This document shows, one piece after another, positions 37,236 to 46,659 of a stretch of DNA of 64,000 nt. The translations under genes were made by a program, and so were the position numbers. Within the stretch, counting starts at the first letter, position 1, and each line of letters opens with the position of its first letter. The DNA lies in contig NZ_JACHEU010000001.1 of the NCBI RefSeq assembly GCF_014201615.1, positions 1,569,631 to 1,633,630 on the forward strand. The letters are read 5' to 3'. The notes beneath the pieces were generated by a model. The model had not been told where the DNA came from. It worked only from the letters and a program-made list of their open reading frames with translations, and did no database searches. Source of the stretch: Aquamicrobium lusatiense. Lineage in GTDB: Bacteria; Pseudomonadota; Alphaproteobacteria; Rhizobiales; Rhizobiaceae.

Positions 37236-38456
37236 TCACTCCGCCGGTTGCGCCAGAGTGTTTCGGGGTATTTCCTGCCGGCCGCCGGCGAGGCTCTTCT
37301 GGCCGGCAAGCACTGTCAGCAGGGAGGCAAAGGCGGCTGCGACCGACACGAAGAACCCGCTGTGCGCGCCGAATGTGTCGACGACCCAGCCGGCCGCGAA
37401 GGCTCCGAGCGCCATGCCGATGCCGATGCCCGTCATCACCCACGTGATGCCTTCCGTCAGCATCGCTTCCGGCACGCGCCGCTCGATCAGGCCGAAAGCG
37501 GTGATGAAGGTCGGCGAGATCGCCAGTCCGCTGATGAATACGGTTATGGCCAGCATCAACACAGTGTCAGCGAGAAGCAGCGGCAATGTGGTAAGCGCGA
37601 TCGCAGCTACCGATATGAGCATCCGTCGGGGCAGCGGCATCGTGAGGTTGAGGCCTCCCACGATGATGCCGACGATGAAGGACCCCAGCGCATAGACGCC
37701 GATCACGAGGCTGGCCGCGCCCGGCTGGCCCAGTTCCTTCGTCATCGCGACCGTGCTGACCTCGGCGGTGGCGAAGATGACCCCGACGAAGATCAGCGCC
37801 AGCGTGATGATCTGGACCGGGCGCAGGCGGATGGCTGACCCCGTGGCGCGTTCGGCCGATGGCTCCAGACGGGGCTCCGTGGAACGCTGCAGGAGAAATG
37901 CCGCGGTGCCGACGGCGAGGAACAGTGTGCTTGCCAGCATCCCGGCTTCGGGAAACAGGGCCACGCTCAAGCCGACCGACAGCGATGCACCGGCGATATA
38001 GACCAACTCATCGGCGACGGATTCGAAGGCGAAGGCCGTGTACAGTCCGGGCTGGTCTCTGAAAATGCCGGTCCAGCGCGCCCGCACCATTGCCGGTATG
38101 CTGGGCATGGTGGCGGCAAGCAGGGCGGATGCGAACAATGTCCACACCGGCCAATGCTGGTTGGTGGCGACGATCAGGACAAGGAAGGCGCTCGCGGAAA
38201 TCGTGGCGGCGGGCGCGGCCACTGTGGTCTGGCCCAGCCGGTCGATCAGCCGTGAAATCTGCGGGGCCAGAAATGCGTTGGTCAGCGCATAGGTGGCGGA
38301 GACCGCACCGGCCAGCCAGTATTCGCCGTGGGTCTGGGACAGCATGGCCACGATGCCGATTGGCGCCATGGCGATGGGAAGACGCGCGACGAAGCCGGCG
38401 GCTGCAAAGCCTTTCGTGCCGGGCGCGCGGAATATCTCGCTGTAGGGATTGGGCAT
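37236..38456 (-). CDS. MFS transporter
   Basis: 406 residues from the ATG at 38456 with GAGGAG upstream. There are twelve likely membrane helices, and an MFS motif-A-like loop between helices 2 and 3 (ISRLIDRLGQTTVAA). A second-half counterpart is less clear. The N-terminus has a short cytoplasmic segment (MPNPYSEIFRAPGTKGFAA). The transporter is divergent from a TetR regulator, with three palindromic sites in the 146-bp gap, so it is probably an efflux pump repressed by that regulator. The substrate is unknown. Confidence 0.88.
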   Translation of the reverse strand: MPNPYSEIFRAPGTKGFAAAGFVARLPIAMAPIGIVAMLSQTHGEYWLAGAVSATYALTNAFLAPQISRLIDRLGQTTVAAPAATISASAFLVLIVATNQHWPVWTLFASALLAATMPSIPAMVRARWTGIFRDQPGLYTAFAFESVADELVYIAGASLSVGLSVALFPEAGMLASTLFLAVGTAAFLLQRSTEPRLEPSAERATGSAIRLRPVQIITLALIFVGVIFATAEVSTVAMTKELGQPGAASLVIGVYALGSFIVGIIVGGLNLTMPLPRRMLISVAAIALTTLPLLLADTVLMLAITVFISGLAISPTFITAFGLIERRVPEAMLTEGITWVMTGIGIGMALGAFAAGWVVDTFGAHSGFFVSVAAAFASLLTVLAGQKSLAGGRQEIPRNTLAQPAE

Positions 38457-38498
38457 CTGGAATGCTCCTCGACATTTGGTGGAGCGCCACTTACATAG

Positions 38499-38574
38499 TT
38501 TCGCATACGTGGCGTATGCGAAATGAGATAACGACATACGCCGCGTATGTCAATTGACATACATTGCGTATGCG
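38499..38574. promoter_or_regulatory. Three palindromic operators between MFS and TetR genes
   Basis: Three copies of a CATACG-3-CGTATG palindrome lie in tandem. Site 1 (38499-38523) has 11-bp perfect arms TTTCGCATACG and CGTATGCGAAA. Site 2 (38533-38551) has arms GACATACG and CGTATGTC. Site 3 (38556-38574) reads CATACA-TTG-CGTATG with one imperfect position. Centres are 31 and 23 bp apart. These are almost certainly the TetR repressor sites controlling both divergent genes. Confidence 0.85.
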
Positions 38575-38602
38575 AGTGAACATATGTGAATGGATGGAGA
38601 GA

Positions 38603-39214
38603 ATGCGCAAGCCACGTTCGGAAATGATCGCCGAAACCCGCGCCAAACTGATCGATGCCGCCCGCAAGGCGTTTGTCGAAAAGGGTTATGCCGAGGCATC
38701 CATGGATGATTTCACCGCCGAGGCAGGGCTGACCCGCGGCGCCCTTTATCACCACTTCGGCGACAAGAAGGGTCTGCTGCTGGCGGTGATCGTCGAGATC
38801 GATGCCGAGATGTCGGAGCGTCTGGCTGCTGCTGCGGACATGTCGGCGAGCCGCTGGCAGCGTTTCGTGGACCAGAACGTCAACTATCTGAACATGGCGC
38901 TGGAGCCGGAGATACAGCGCATTGTCCTGTGTGACGGTCCTGCCGTTCTGGGCAATCCCTCCGCCTGGCCGACCGCGCTGAACTGCATCGAGGTGATATC
39001 GTCGGGCATCCGGGAGCTTCAGGAAGAGGGCGTGGTGAGGGAGATGGACGCGGAAGCCGCCGCTAGGCTGATCACCGGTGCATCCACCTTCGCCGCCCAG
39101 TGGATCGCCAATGCGCCTGACCCTGCCGCCGCTGCGGGCAAGGCGGTGGAGGCCTTCAAGATGCTTCTGGATGGATTGCTGCTCGATGGCGCAGCGCCCG
39201 GTTCCGCCTGTTGA
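38603..39214 (+). CDS. TetR family transcriptional regulator
   Basis: 203 residues if started at the ATG 38603, which has GGAGAGA just before it; an ATG at 38594 is an alternative. The HTH region is RKAFVEKGYAEASMDDFTAEAGLTRGALYHHFGDKKGLLLAV, a textbook TetR N-terminus. The C-terminal helical domain (residues 60-200) binds an unknown ligand. It is divergent from the MFS gene and shares an intergenic region with three palindromes, so autoregulation and repression of the transporter are expected. Confidence 0.92.
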   Translation: MRKPRSEMIAETRAKLIDAARKAFVEKGYAEASMDDFTAEAGLTRGALYHHFGDKKGLLLAVIVEIDAEMSERLAAAADMSASRWQRFVDQNVNYLNMALEPEIQRIVLCDGPAVLGNPSAWPTALNCIEVISSGIRELQEEGVVREMDAEAAARLITGASTFAAQWIANAPDPAAAAGKAVEAFKMLLDGLLLDGAAPGSAC

Positions 39215-39277
39215 CAGTGCGCCGTCCCGTGGCTTCTGGCATGGCAAAAAGTCGGGCAAAAGCCTATATCAGGTCGG

Positions 39278-40207
39278 ATGACGACCCGTCTCTACAGCCA
39301 TCCGGTCTATCTGGAGCACCTGACGCCGCCGGGACATCCGGAGCGGCCTGACCGGCTGCGCGCCATCGAGCGCGTGCTGATGGAAGAGCCATTCGAATTG
39401 CTGGACCGCGCCGAGGCCCCGCACGGCGACGAGGCGACGCTTCTCTATGCCCACCCCGAAAGCTATGTGGAGCGGCTGCGTGCGGCCGTGCCGGAGGAGG
39501 GCATCGCCACCATCGATGGCGATACCGTCATGAGCCCGAAGAGCTGGGACGCCGCCCTTACCGCGATCGGCGCGGCCAATGCGGCGGTGGACGATGTGTT
39601 CTCTGGCGCTGCCAGCAATGTCTTCGTGGCCTCGCGCCCGCCCGGCCATCATGCCGAGAAAGCCGCGGCCATGGGCTTCTGCCTGTTCAACAATGCCGCG
39701 ATCGCCGCCCGCCATGCACAGAAGAAGCATGGCGCCGAGCGGGTCGCCATCATCGACTGGGATGTCCACCACGGCAATGGCACGCAGGACATCTTCTGGG
39801 ATGATCCGAGCGTTCTCTATTGCTCGACGCACCAGCTTCCCCTGTTTCCGGGCAGCGGACGGCGCAACGAGACCGGCGCGTTCGGGAATGTCGTCAACGT
39901 GCCGCTGGCACCCGATACGGGCTCCGAGGCGTTCCGCGAGGCCTTCGGCACCCGCATCCTGCCCCGCATCGATGATTTCGCGCCGGACCTCATCATCATC
40001 TCGGCCGGTTTCGATGCCCACCACCGCGACCCGCTGGCGGACATAAACCTGACCGAGGACGATTTCGACTGGGCGACGGGCTATGTGCTGGAACGCGCGG
40101 CGCGCTATTGCGACAACCGGCTCGTCAGCCTGCTGGAAGGCGGCTACGACCTGCACGGGCTGGCGTTTTCGGTTGCGGCCCATGTCGGCCGCCTGATGAA
40201 GGGATAG
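39278..40207 (+). CDS. Histone deacetylase/acetylpolyamine amidohydrolase family protein
   Basis: 309 residues of the arginase-deacetylase fold. Key elements are [15 protein letters not shown] at the N-terminus, the active-site [20 protein letters not shown] with the His pair, the zinc-binding [15 protein letters not shown], and [14 protein letters not shown]. It removes acetyl groups from small amines or lysines; the bacterial substrate is usually not a histone and is not known here. xseB begins 5 bp after its stop, so the two are cotranscribed. Confidence 0.92.
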   Translation: MTTRLYSHPVYLEHLTPPGHPERPDRLRAIERVLMEEPFELLDRAEAPHGDEATLLYAHPESYVERLRAAVPEEGIATIDGDTVMSPKSWDAALTAIGAANAAVDDVFSGAASNVFVASRPPGHHAEKAAAMGFCLFNNAAIAARHAQKKHGAERVAIIDWDVHHGNGTQDIFWDDPSVLYCSTHQLPLFPGSGRRNETGAFGNVVNVPLAPDTGSEAFREAFGTRILPRIDDFAPDLIIISAGFDAHHRDPLADINLTEDDFDWATGYVLERAARYCDNRLVSLLEGGYDLHGLAFSVAAHVGRLMKG

Positions 40208-40212
40208 AATGC

Positions 40213-40464
40213 ATGGAAGCTTCGACCAACGAAGACGTGAAGGCGATGAGCTTCGAGCAGGCGCTCGACGCTCTGGAAAAGATCGTCGAGGACCTTGAGC
40301 GTGGCGAGGTGCCGCTCGACCAGTCGATCCGCATCTACGAGCGCGGCGAGGCCCTGAAAGCCCATTGCGACCGCCTGCTGAAGGCGGCCGAGGACAAGGT
40401 GGAGAAGATCAGGCTCGCCCGCGACGGCAAGCCCGCTGGCACCGAGCCCCTCGACGCGGAGTAA
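40213..40464 (+). CDS. xseB: Exodeoxyribonuclease VII small subunit
   Basis: 83 residues from the ATG at 40213. The family motif is [37 protein letters not shown], followed by [11 protein letters not shown]. It binds the XseA subunit to form the single-strand exonuclease. In related genomes xseB commonly precedes dxs; here a pirin gene and about 270 bp of gene-free sequence lie between. Confidence 0.95.
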   Translation: MEASTNEDVKAMSFEQALDALEKIVEDLERGEVPLDQSIRIYERGEALKAHCDRLLKAAEDKVEKIRLARDGKPAGTEPLDAE

Positions 40465-40733
40465 GCTGCGGGCGGCGGGACCGAAAGCGACGGACATTGA
40501 ACGGTCCGTTATCCGAACGGTGCTTTCCGACAGGCCTGGTGCGGCCTACATTGCAGGCATCAGAGCGCCGAACGTGAGAAAAGTCGTGCAAGGCAGGCTC
40601 TGGCATTCTGGATGGGCATCGGCACAACCCGAAAATGTCGGACAGCTTCGCTCCGATGCTCCAAAGTGCTGGAGCGTCCTTGTGCTTCCGATAGGGCACA
40701 CGGCGCTCCAGACGCCAACCTGTGAGGCAGGCC

Positions 40734-41654
40734 ATGAGCTTTTTTCCCGGAAACGACCCCAATGTCGGCGACGCTTTCGCCTGCGACCAGATCGAACTCA
40801 TGGTCGTACCCAATGCCCGCGACATTGACGGATTTCAGGTCCGCCGCGCGTTGCCGACGGCCCGTCGCCGGCTGGTTGGCCCCTTCATCTTCTTCGACCG
40901 CATGGGTCCCGCAATATTGAGGGTCGGCGAGGCTCTGGACGTGCGGCCTCATCCGCATATCGGCTTGTCCACCGTCACCTATCTGTTCGACGGCAAGATC
41001 AGGCATCGCGATTCGCTGGGCACCGAAATGGTGATCGAGCCGGGCGACGTGAACCTGATGACGGCCGGACGCGGCATCGTCCATTCCGAGCGCACGCCCG
41101 AGGAATTACGCGGCGCGCCGATGTCCGTCTCCGGGCTGCAGACCTGGCTCGCCCTACCGGATGGCAAGGAAGAGGTCGCTCCCGTATTCGATCACACGGT
41201 GAAGGCCGGGCTTCCCCGCTTCGAGGCTGAGGGCGTGAAGGGCAGGGTCGTCATCGGCTCGTTCGAGGGCATGAACTCGCCTGTCTCGGTGGCGTCGAAG
41301 ACGCTCTATGCCGATATACGGCTGGAGGCCGGGGCCAGCGTGAAAATACCGCAGGATGCCGAGGAACGGGCCATCTATACGCTGGACGGAGAGGTTTCCA
41401 TCTCCGGCGATCGTTTCCCGGCGGATCGGCTTCTGGTTTTCAAACCCGGCGACGAGATCGTGGTGAGGTCCGAGCCCGGCGCGCATTTCATGCTGTTTGG
41501 CGGCGACTCGCTGGGCAGCAAGCGCTACATCTGGTGGAATTTCGTCTCCTCCTCGAAGGAACGCATCGAGCAGGCCAAGGAAGAATGGCGTACCGGCCGC
41601 TTCGATATCGTGCCGGGCGATGAGGAAGAATTCGTACCGTTGCCAAAGGGCTGA
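40734..41654 (+). CDS. Pirin family protein
   Basis: 306 residues from the ATG at 40734 with GAGGCAGG upstream; a GTG four codons earlier is possible. The N-terminal cupin has the iron ligands in [17 protein letters not shown] and [13 protein letters not shown], the conserved pirin motif. The C-terminal cupin ([19 protein letters not shown] and on) lacks metal ligands, as is normal. Bacterial pirins act as quercetinases or regulators by protein contact; neither can be claimed here. It lies between xseB and dxs. Confidence 0.9.
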   Translation: MSFFPGNDPNVGDAFACDQIELMVVPNARDIDGFQVRRALPTARRRLVGPFIFFDRMGPAILRVGEALDVRPHPHIGLSTVTYLFDGKIRHRDSLGTEMVIEPGDVNLMTAGRGIVHSERTPEELRGAPMSVSGLQTWLALPDGKEEVAPVFDHTVKAGLPRFEAEGVKGRVVIGSFEGMNSPVSVASKTLYADIRLEAGASVKIPQDAEERAIYTLDGEVSISGDRFPADRLLVFKPGDEIVVRSEPGAHFMLFGGDSLGSKRYIWWNFVSSSKERIEQAKEEWRTGRFDIVPGDEEEFVPLPKG

Positions 41655-41746
41655 GCAATAACGCTCGCCAGCTTTGGGCGGCGTTTACATTTTCGGCCTG
41701 CCGGCCTATTCCGGCCGCAGGCTCCAGCTTCGGGAGGACGCCACCG

Positions 41747-43675
41747 ATGAACGCCACGCCCCATACCCAGCCTCTTGAGACGCCGCTTCTCGACCAGGTC
41801 CGCATTCCGGCGGACATGCGAACCCTTCCCGAAAGCGCACTTCCGCAGCTGGCCGATGAGTTGCGCCGGGAAACCATCGACGTCGTCTCGCGCACCGGCG
41901 GTCATCTGGGTGCCGGTCTTGGGGTGATCGAGCTTACCGTGGCGCTGCACTATGTGTTCGACACGCCGGCCGACCGCATCATCTGGGACGTCGGCCATCA
42001 GACCTATCCGCACAAGATCCTCACCGGCCGCCGCGACCGCATCCGCACCCTGCGGCAGGAGGGTGGACTTTCGGGCTTCACCAAGCGCGACGAGAGCGAA
42101 TACGATCCCTTCGGTGCGGCGCATTCCTCAACCTCGATCTCGGCCGGTCTCGGCATGGCGGTGGCGCGCGATCTCGCCGGCGGGCGCAACAATGTCATCG
42201 CCGTCATCGGCGACGGCTCCATGTCGGCCGGCATGGCCTATGAGGCGCTCAACAATGCGGGCGCGCAGGGCTCACGGCTGATCGTCATCCTCAACGACAA
42301 CGACATGTCGATCGCCCCGCCCAGCGGCGCGATGAGTTCTTATCTGGCGCGGCTCGCTTCTGGGCGCACCTATCAGGGCGTTCGCGAACTGGGCAAGAAA
42401 CTGACCGCTTATCTCGGCAAACGCGCCGACCGGGCGATCACGCGGGCGGTGGAACATGCCCGTGGCTACGTCACCGGCGGCACGCTGTTCGAGGAAATGG
42501 GCTTCTTCCACATCGGCCCCATCGACGGCCACAATCTGGAGCATCTGGTTCCGGTGCTGAAGAATGTGCGCGACCATGGCGAAGGCCCGGTTCTGATCCA
42601 TGTGGTGACGCAGAAGGGCAAGGGCTATGCGCCAGCCGAAGCCGCTGCCGACAAGTATCACGGCGTCAACAAATTCGACGTCATCACCGGAGCGCAGGCC
42701 AAGGCCCCCGCCAACTCGCCGGCCTATACAAGGGTGTTCGCCGAAAGCCTCATCCAGGAAGCGCGGGAGGACGAGAAAATCGTCGCCGTCACCGCCGCCA
42801 TGCCTTCCGGCACCGGGCTCGATCTGTTCGGAGAAGCGTTTCCGTCACGAACCTTCGATGTGGGCATAGCCGAGCAACATGCGGTGACCTTCGCCGCGGG
42901 CCTCGCCACGGAGGGATACCGGCCCTTTGCAGCGATCTATTCCACCTTCCTCCAGCGCGCCTACGATCAGGTCGTGCATGACGTGGCGATCCAGAAGCTG
43001 CCGGTGCGCTTTCCCATCGACCGTGCCGGCTTCGTGGGGGCGGACGGGCCGACCCATTGCGGCGCTTTCGACACCACCTTCCTCGCCTCGCTGCCCGGCT
43101 TCGTGGTCATGGCCGCCGCCGACGAGGCGGAGCTGAAGCACATGGTGCGCACCGCTGCTGAATATGACGAGGGCCCGATCTCCTTCCGCTATCCGCGCGG
43201 CAACGGCATCGGCGTCGATATGCCCGAGCGCGGCGAGGTGCTGGCCATCGGCAAGGGGCGGATCATGCGGCAGGGCACGCGCGTGGCGCTCCTGTCCTTC
43301 GGCACGCGGCTGGCCGATTGCCTGCTTGCCGCCGAGGCGCTGGACGCGGCCGGGCTTTCCACCACTGTTGCCGATGCGCGTTTCGCCAAGCCGCTGGACA
43401 CCGACATGGTGCGCCGGCTGGCGCGCGAGCACGAGATTCTGCTGACGGTGGAGGAGGGCGCCATAGGCGGTTTCGCCGCGCAGGTGCTGCACTTCCTTGC
43501 CCATGAAGGTTTGCTGGACGGTGGCCTGAAGGTGCGCCCGCTGGTGTTGCCGGATGAGTTCACCGATCACGGCAAGCCGGAGAAGATGTATGCGGAGGCC
43601 GGGCTGGACAGCACCGGCATCGTCGGGACCGTCTTTGCCGCGCTCGGCCACGTCGAAAGCGCCCAGCGCGCCTGA
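41747..43675 (+). CDS. dxs: 1-deoxy-D-xylulose-5-phosphate synthase
   Basis: 642 residues, the full family length. Thiamine-diphosphate binding is at [18 protein letters not shown], the N-terminal signature at [16 protein letters not shown], the catalytic Glu in [15 protein letters not shown], and the C-terminal domain at [14 protein letters not shown]. It condenses pyruvate and glyceraldehyde-3-phosphate, the entry step of the MEP pathway. A GGGAGGA lies upstream. The tlyA gene follows after a small secreted-protein gene. Confidence 0.97.
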   Translation: MNATPHTQPLETPLLDQVRIPADMRTLPESALPQLADELRRETIDVVSRTGGHLGAGLGVIELTVALHYVFDTPADRIIWDVGHQTYPHKILTGRRDRIRTLRQEGGLSGFTKRDESEYDPFGAAHSSTSISAGLGMAVARDLAGGRNNVIAVIGDGSMSAGMAYEALNNAGAQGSRLIVILNDNDMSIAPPSGAMSSYLARLASGRTYQGVRELGKKLTAYLGKRADRAITRAVEHARGYVTGGTLFEEMGFFHIGPIDGHNLEHLVPVLKNVRDHGEGPVLIHVVTQKGKGYAPAEAAADKYHGVNKFDVITGAQAKAPANSPAYTRVFAESLIQEAREDEKIVAVTAAMPSGTGLDLFGEAFPSRTFDVGIAEQHAVTFAAGLATEGYRPFAAIYSTFLQRAYDQVVHDVAIQKLPVRFPIDRAGFVGADGPTHCGAFDTTFLASLPGFVVMAAADEAELKHMVRTAAEYDEGPISFRYPRGNGIGVDMPERGEVLAIGKGRIMRQGTRVALLSFGTRLADCLLAAEALDAAGLSTTVADARFAKPLDTDMVRRLAREHEILLTVEEGAIGGFAAQVLHFLAHEGLLDGGLKVRPLVLPDEFTDHGKPEKMYAEAGLDSTGIVGTVFAALGHVESAQRA

Positions 43676-43886
43676 GTGCACGATGCGGATCTGCGCGAAG
43701 GCTTTTTCTGCTTCCGTGGCCGCATTTGCGGCATGGTTGCTGAATCGTTGCATGAGAAACTTGAATCCGCTTCTGTCGGTTTGATCATAACCCTCTGTTT
43801 ACGCTGGTTTTTGGCGTTTCGCTTACCGTTCCTTTTGGTCGAATCTCAACGTCGCGCTGTTAGCTCTGACCCCGACAAGGGGCGTG

Positions 43887-44165
43887 ATGACAGTGAAAGC
43901 GTTTTTCTGCGGACTGGCAGGATTGGTGGCGGCGACGGCGCAAGGCGCCGCCGAGACGCGTATCGACTCCCGCATAGACGATGCGGCGCGCGAGATCGTG
44001 GCCGCACGGATGGGAGAGCTGCGCGGCAGCTTCGCGCCCGGCCAGCAGCCTGTCCTTGTCCGGCAGCAGGCAGAGCAAAGACAGCGCGAGCCGCTCAGGG
44101 TTCTTCAGTATGGCCGCTACCGCGACAACCCGCGCCCGGAGCCGCAAAGCAGGAAGACGCGCTGA
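43887..44165 (+). CDS. Small secreted Arg/Gln-rich protein
   Basis: 92 residues from the ATG at 43887, with AAGGGG upstream; GTG three bases earlier is possible. The first 22 residues are a signal peptide (VKAFFCGLAGLVAATAQGAA). The mature part is polar and basic, rich in Arg and Gln (QQPVLVRQQAEQRQREPLR) and ends in PQSRKTR, with no Cys. It lies between dxs and tlyA. I do not recognise it, and the coding evidence is only the signal peptide, ribosome site and position. Confidence 0.5.
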   Translation: MTVKAFFCGLAGLVAATAQGAAETRIDSRIDDAAREIVAARMGELRGSFAPGQQPVLVRQQAEQRQREPLRVLQYGRYRDNPRPEPQSRKTR

Positions 44166-44206
44166 CGACGCTTGCGTTCCAGCCCGCCTTTCGTCAATGA
44201 AGGCGG

Positions 44207-44971
44207 ATGAAGCCCGAAGCACCTGCCAGCCGGCGGCTGCGTCTCGATGAACTGCTCATCGAGCGCGGCCTGTTCGCCAGCCGATCCCGCGCCCGCGATG
44301 CGATCGAGCGTGGAACTGTGCGCGTTGATGGCGAGGTGGCGGTCAAGCCCGGCCGAACGGTTGCAGCGGATGCTGTCCTGGAGATCGACGATCCGGCCCG
44401 CGCCTATGTTTCGCGCGCGGCGCTCAAGCTGATCGCCGGTCTCGATGGCTTCGGTTTCGATCCGGCGGGCTGCACGGCGCTCGACATCGGCGCATCCACG
44501 GGTGGCTTCACGCAGGTTCTGCTGGAACGGGGTGCTGCCCACGTCACCGCAATCGATGTCGGACATGGCCAGATGCGCGGGGAGATCGAGACCGATCCGC
44601 GCGTTGCGTCGATAGAAGGCCTGAACGCACGTGACCTGACCGCCGCCGATCTGGGCGGTCGCGTCCCGGACTTCATCGTTTCCGATGTCAGCTTCATCTC
44701 GCTGAAGCTCGCCCTGCCGCCGGCGCTGGAACTGGCCGCTCCCGGGGCGAGGGCGGTGCTTCTGGTCAAGCCGCAATTCGAGGCCGGGCGCGAAGCCATC
44801 GGCAAGGGCGGACTTCTGAAGAACCCCGATGACGCGGAGCGGGTCGCCGGCAGCTTGTGCGACTGGCTGGATGGGCAGCCGGGCTGGCGCGCGCTCGGCC
44901 TCTCCCCATCGCCCATCGAGGGCGGTGACGGCAACCGCGAATTCCTGCTGGCCGGAGTGAAAGACCGATGA
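44207..44971 (+). CDS. tlyA: TlyA family rRNA 2'-O-methyltransferase
   Basis: 254 residues. The N-terminal S4 RNA-binding domain is RRLRLDELLIERGLFASRSRARDAIERGTVRVDG. The FtsJ-like methyltransferase domain begins at ALDIGASTGGFTQVLLERGA and includes DVSFISLKLALPPAL and LLVKPQFEAGREAIGKGG. The family methylates ribose in 16S and/or 23S rRNA; in some species it influences capreomycin sensitivity. The stop overlaps the next gene by 4 bp (ATGA), so the pair is translationally coupled. Confidence 0.93.
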   Translation: MKPEAPASRRLRLDELLIERGLFASRSRARDAIERGTVRVDGEVAVKPGRTVAADAVLEIDDPARAYVSRAALKLIAGLDGFGFDPAGCTALDIGASTGGFTQVLLERGAAHVTAIDVGHGQMRGEIETDPRVASIEGLNARDLTAADLGGRVPDFIVSDVSFISLKLALPPALELAAPGARAVLLVKPQFEAGREAIGKGGLLKNPDDAERVAGSLCDWLDGQPGWRALGLSPSPIEGGDGNREFLLAGVKDR

Positions 44972-46209
44972 GCGCGCGCTTTACGATCGACAGGCTGGGC
45001 GCGCAGGGCGACGGCGTGGCCAATACCGAAAGCGGGCAGGTGTTCATTCCCTTCACGCTGGCCGGGGAGGTGGTAACCGCCGCCCGCGAGCGCGACCGTG
45101 CGACGCTGATGGCCGTTCTGGAAAAGTCGCCGCTCAGGATCGAGCCTGCCTGTCGTCATTTCGGCGATTGCGGCGGCTGCGCGGTGCAGCATCTGGAGGA
45201 TGGCGCCTATCGCGCATGGAAACGCGACAAGGTGGTGCATGTGCTGAAGGGCGCGCGCATCGACTGCGAGGTGGACGATCTCGTCCCCTGCGCGCCGCAC
45301 ACGCGCCGCCGGGTTTCGTTCAGCGCCCGGCGCACCGATACGGGCCTCGCTCTGGGGTTCAACCGGCATCTGTCGTCGCAGATCGTGCCGCTTGAGGAAT
45401 GCCCCATCGCCGTGCCGCAGATCGTGGGCGCGCTGGATATGCTGCGCGAACTGGGCACGCTGATCTGCGCCACGCCAAAGCCCTTCCACATGACGGTTAC
45501 CGTCACCGCGTCCGGGCTTGACGTGGCGGCTTCCGATTCGGGGCGCATGGGTGAACGCCAGCGCCAGATCGCTTCGAATTTCGTCGTCCGCCATGGGCTG
45601 GCGCGGCTGTCGGTCGATGGCGAAATCATCATCGAGCCGAAGAAGCCGATGGTGCTGTTCGGCGCCGCGGCCGTGCCTGTGCCGCCGGGTTCCTTCCTTC
45701 AGGCAACGGAACCGGCTGAGCAGACCATGGCCGATCTGGTCGGCCAGCACCTGGCGCGGGCGAAGAAGGTTGCCGACCTCTTCGCCGGTTGCGGCAGCTT
45801 CGCGCTGCGGCTGGCCGCGAAATCGGAAGTGCATGCGGTGGAAGGCGAGGCCGCCGCGCTTGCCGCGCTGGATCGCGGCTTCCGTTTCGCGACGGGGCTG
45901 AAGCGCGTGACCTCGGAAAAGCGCGACCTGTTCCGCCGCCCGCTCACCTTCAAAGAACTGAACGCCTTTGACGGTCTGGTGTTCGATCCGCCGCGCGCCG
46001 GTGCGGAGGACCAGTGCCGCCAGATCGCGCGCTCCGACGTGCCGCTGGTGGCTGCCGTGTCGTGCAATCCCGTCACCTTCGCGCGCGATCTCGCCATCCT
46101 GCTTGCCGGCGGCTATCGCCTGAAGAAGGTCACGCCGATCGACCAGTTCCTGTGGTCCCCGCATGTCGAGGCGGTGGCGCTGCTGGAAAAGCCGAAGAAG
46201 CGGCGGTAA
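44968..46209 (+). CDS. Class I SAM RNA methyltransferase (RlmD/TrmA type, FeS cluster)
   Basis: 413 residues. An N-terminal TRAM-like barrel is followed by the iron-sulfur ligands in CRHFGDCGGCAVQHL with a fourth Cys further on. The methyltransferase core has KVADLFAGCGSFALRLA, the motif LVFDPPRAGAEDQC and the catalytic Cys in AVSCNPVTFARDL. These features define the RumA/RlmD (23S rRNA m5U) and TrmA group; the exact uridine cannot be read. It is coupled to tlyA, so both modify rRNA. Confidence 0.9.
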   Translation: MSARFTIDRLGAQGDGVANTESGQVFIPFTLAGEVVTAARERDRATLMAVLEKSPLRIEPACRHFGDCGGCAVQHLEDGAYRAWKRDKVVHVLKGARIDCEVDDLVPCAPHTRRRVSFSARRTDTGLALGFNRHLSSQIVPLEECPIAVPQIVGALDMLRELGTLICATPKPFHMTVTVTASGLDVAASDSGRMGERQRQIASNFVVRHGLARLSVDGEIIIEPKKPMVLFGAAAVPVPPGSFLQATEPAEQTMADLVGQHLARAKKVADLFAGCGSFALRLAAKSEVHAVEGEAAALAALDRGFRFATGLKRVTSEKRDLFRRPLTFKELNAFDGLVFDPPRAGAEDQCRQIARSDVPLVAAVSCNPVTFARDLAILLAGGYRLKKVTPIDQFLWSPHVEAVALLEKPKKRR

Positions 46210-46244
46210 AAGCGCTGCGCTTGAATTGAGCGCCGATTGCGCCT

Positions 46245-46269
46245 ATTTTGAACAGAAGACGTTCAAAAT
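46245..46269. promoter_or_regulatory. Inverted repeat operator of the toxin-antitoxin pair
   Basis: Perfect 9-bp arms ATTTTGAAC (46245-46253) and GTTCAAAAT (46261-46269) with a 7-bp spacer sit just upstream of AAGGAGG and the antitoxin ATG. The position fits an autoregulatory site bound by the Xre antitoxin or the toxin-antitoxin complex. Confidence 0.7.
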
Positions 46270-46287
46270 ACGAAAGGAGGGTGCATC

Positions 46288-46659
46288 ATGACCTCCATGG
46301 CCCTTGAAATCAATGCTTCCCGCTTCGGCGAAGGCGGTTCGCCTTTCCTGTCGCCGAGGCGGGTGGCCGAACTGCTTGGCGTCACCCTGTCCGAGCTGGC
46401 GGCCTTGATCGGCGTCGCCCGCAACACGCTGGCGGCCAAGACCGGCGCGCGCAAGGTCGATGCGGCGCTCAGCCCTGTCGTGCGCATATTGGCGATGGCC
46501 GGCGAAATGGCGGGCGACGAACGCCGCGCCGCGATCTGGTTCAAGCACCAGCCCATACCCGGCTGGGCCGGCAAGACGGCTTATGATCTCGTCCGCGAGG
46601 GCAAGGCCGACAAGGTTCTCGCCTATCTGGAGGCCGTGCGCTCCGGCGTCTATGCCTGA
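46288..46659 (+). CDS. Xre/ParS-type antitoxin (DUF2384)
   Basis: 123 residues. The N-terminal half is an Xre-like helix-turn-helix (SPRRVAELLGVTLSELAALIGVARNTL). The C-terminal half is the toxin-binding DUF2384 domain (GWAGKTAYDLVREGKADKVLAYLEAV). The ATG at 46288 has a strong AAGGAGG seven bases upstream; a second ATG lies at 46297. It overlaps the RES toxin gene by 8 bp. The antitoxin neutralises the partner and represses the operon through the inverted repeat upstream. Confidence 0.9.
   Translation: MTSMALEINASRFGEGGSPFLSPRRVAELLGVTLSELAALIGVARNTLAAKTGARKVDAALSPVVRILAMAGEMAGDERRAAIWFKHQPIPGWAGKTAYDLVREGKADKVLAYLEAVRSGVYA

Noticed and set aside
40465..40733. Possible fourth copy of the 110-bp repeat between xseB and pirin
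   Set aside because: The gap has short palindromes (ACGGAC/GTCCGT and CTCCA/TGGAG) but not the AAACCGGTTCCCACTTTCGG core or the terminal repeats.
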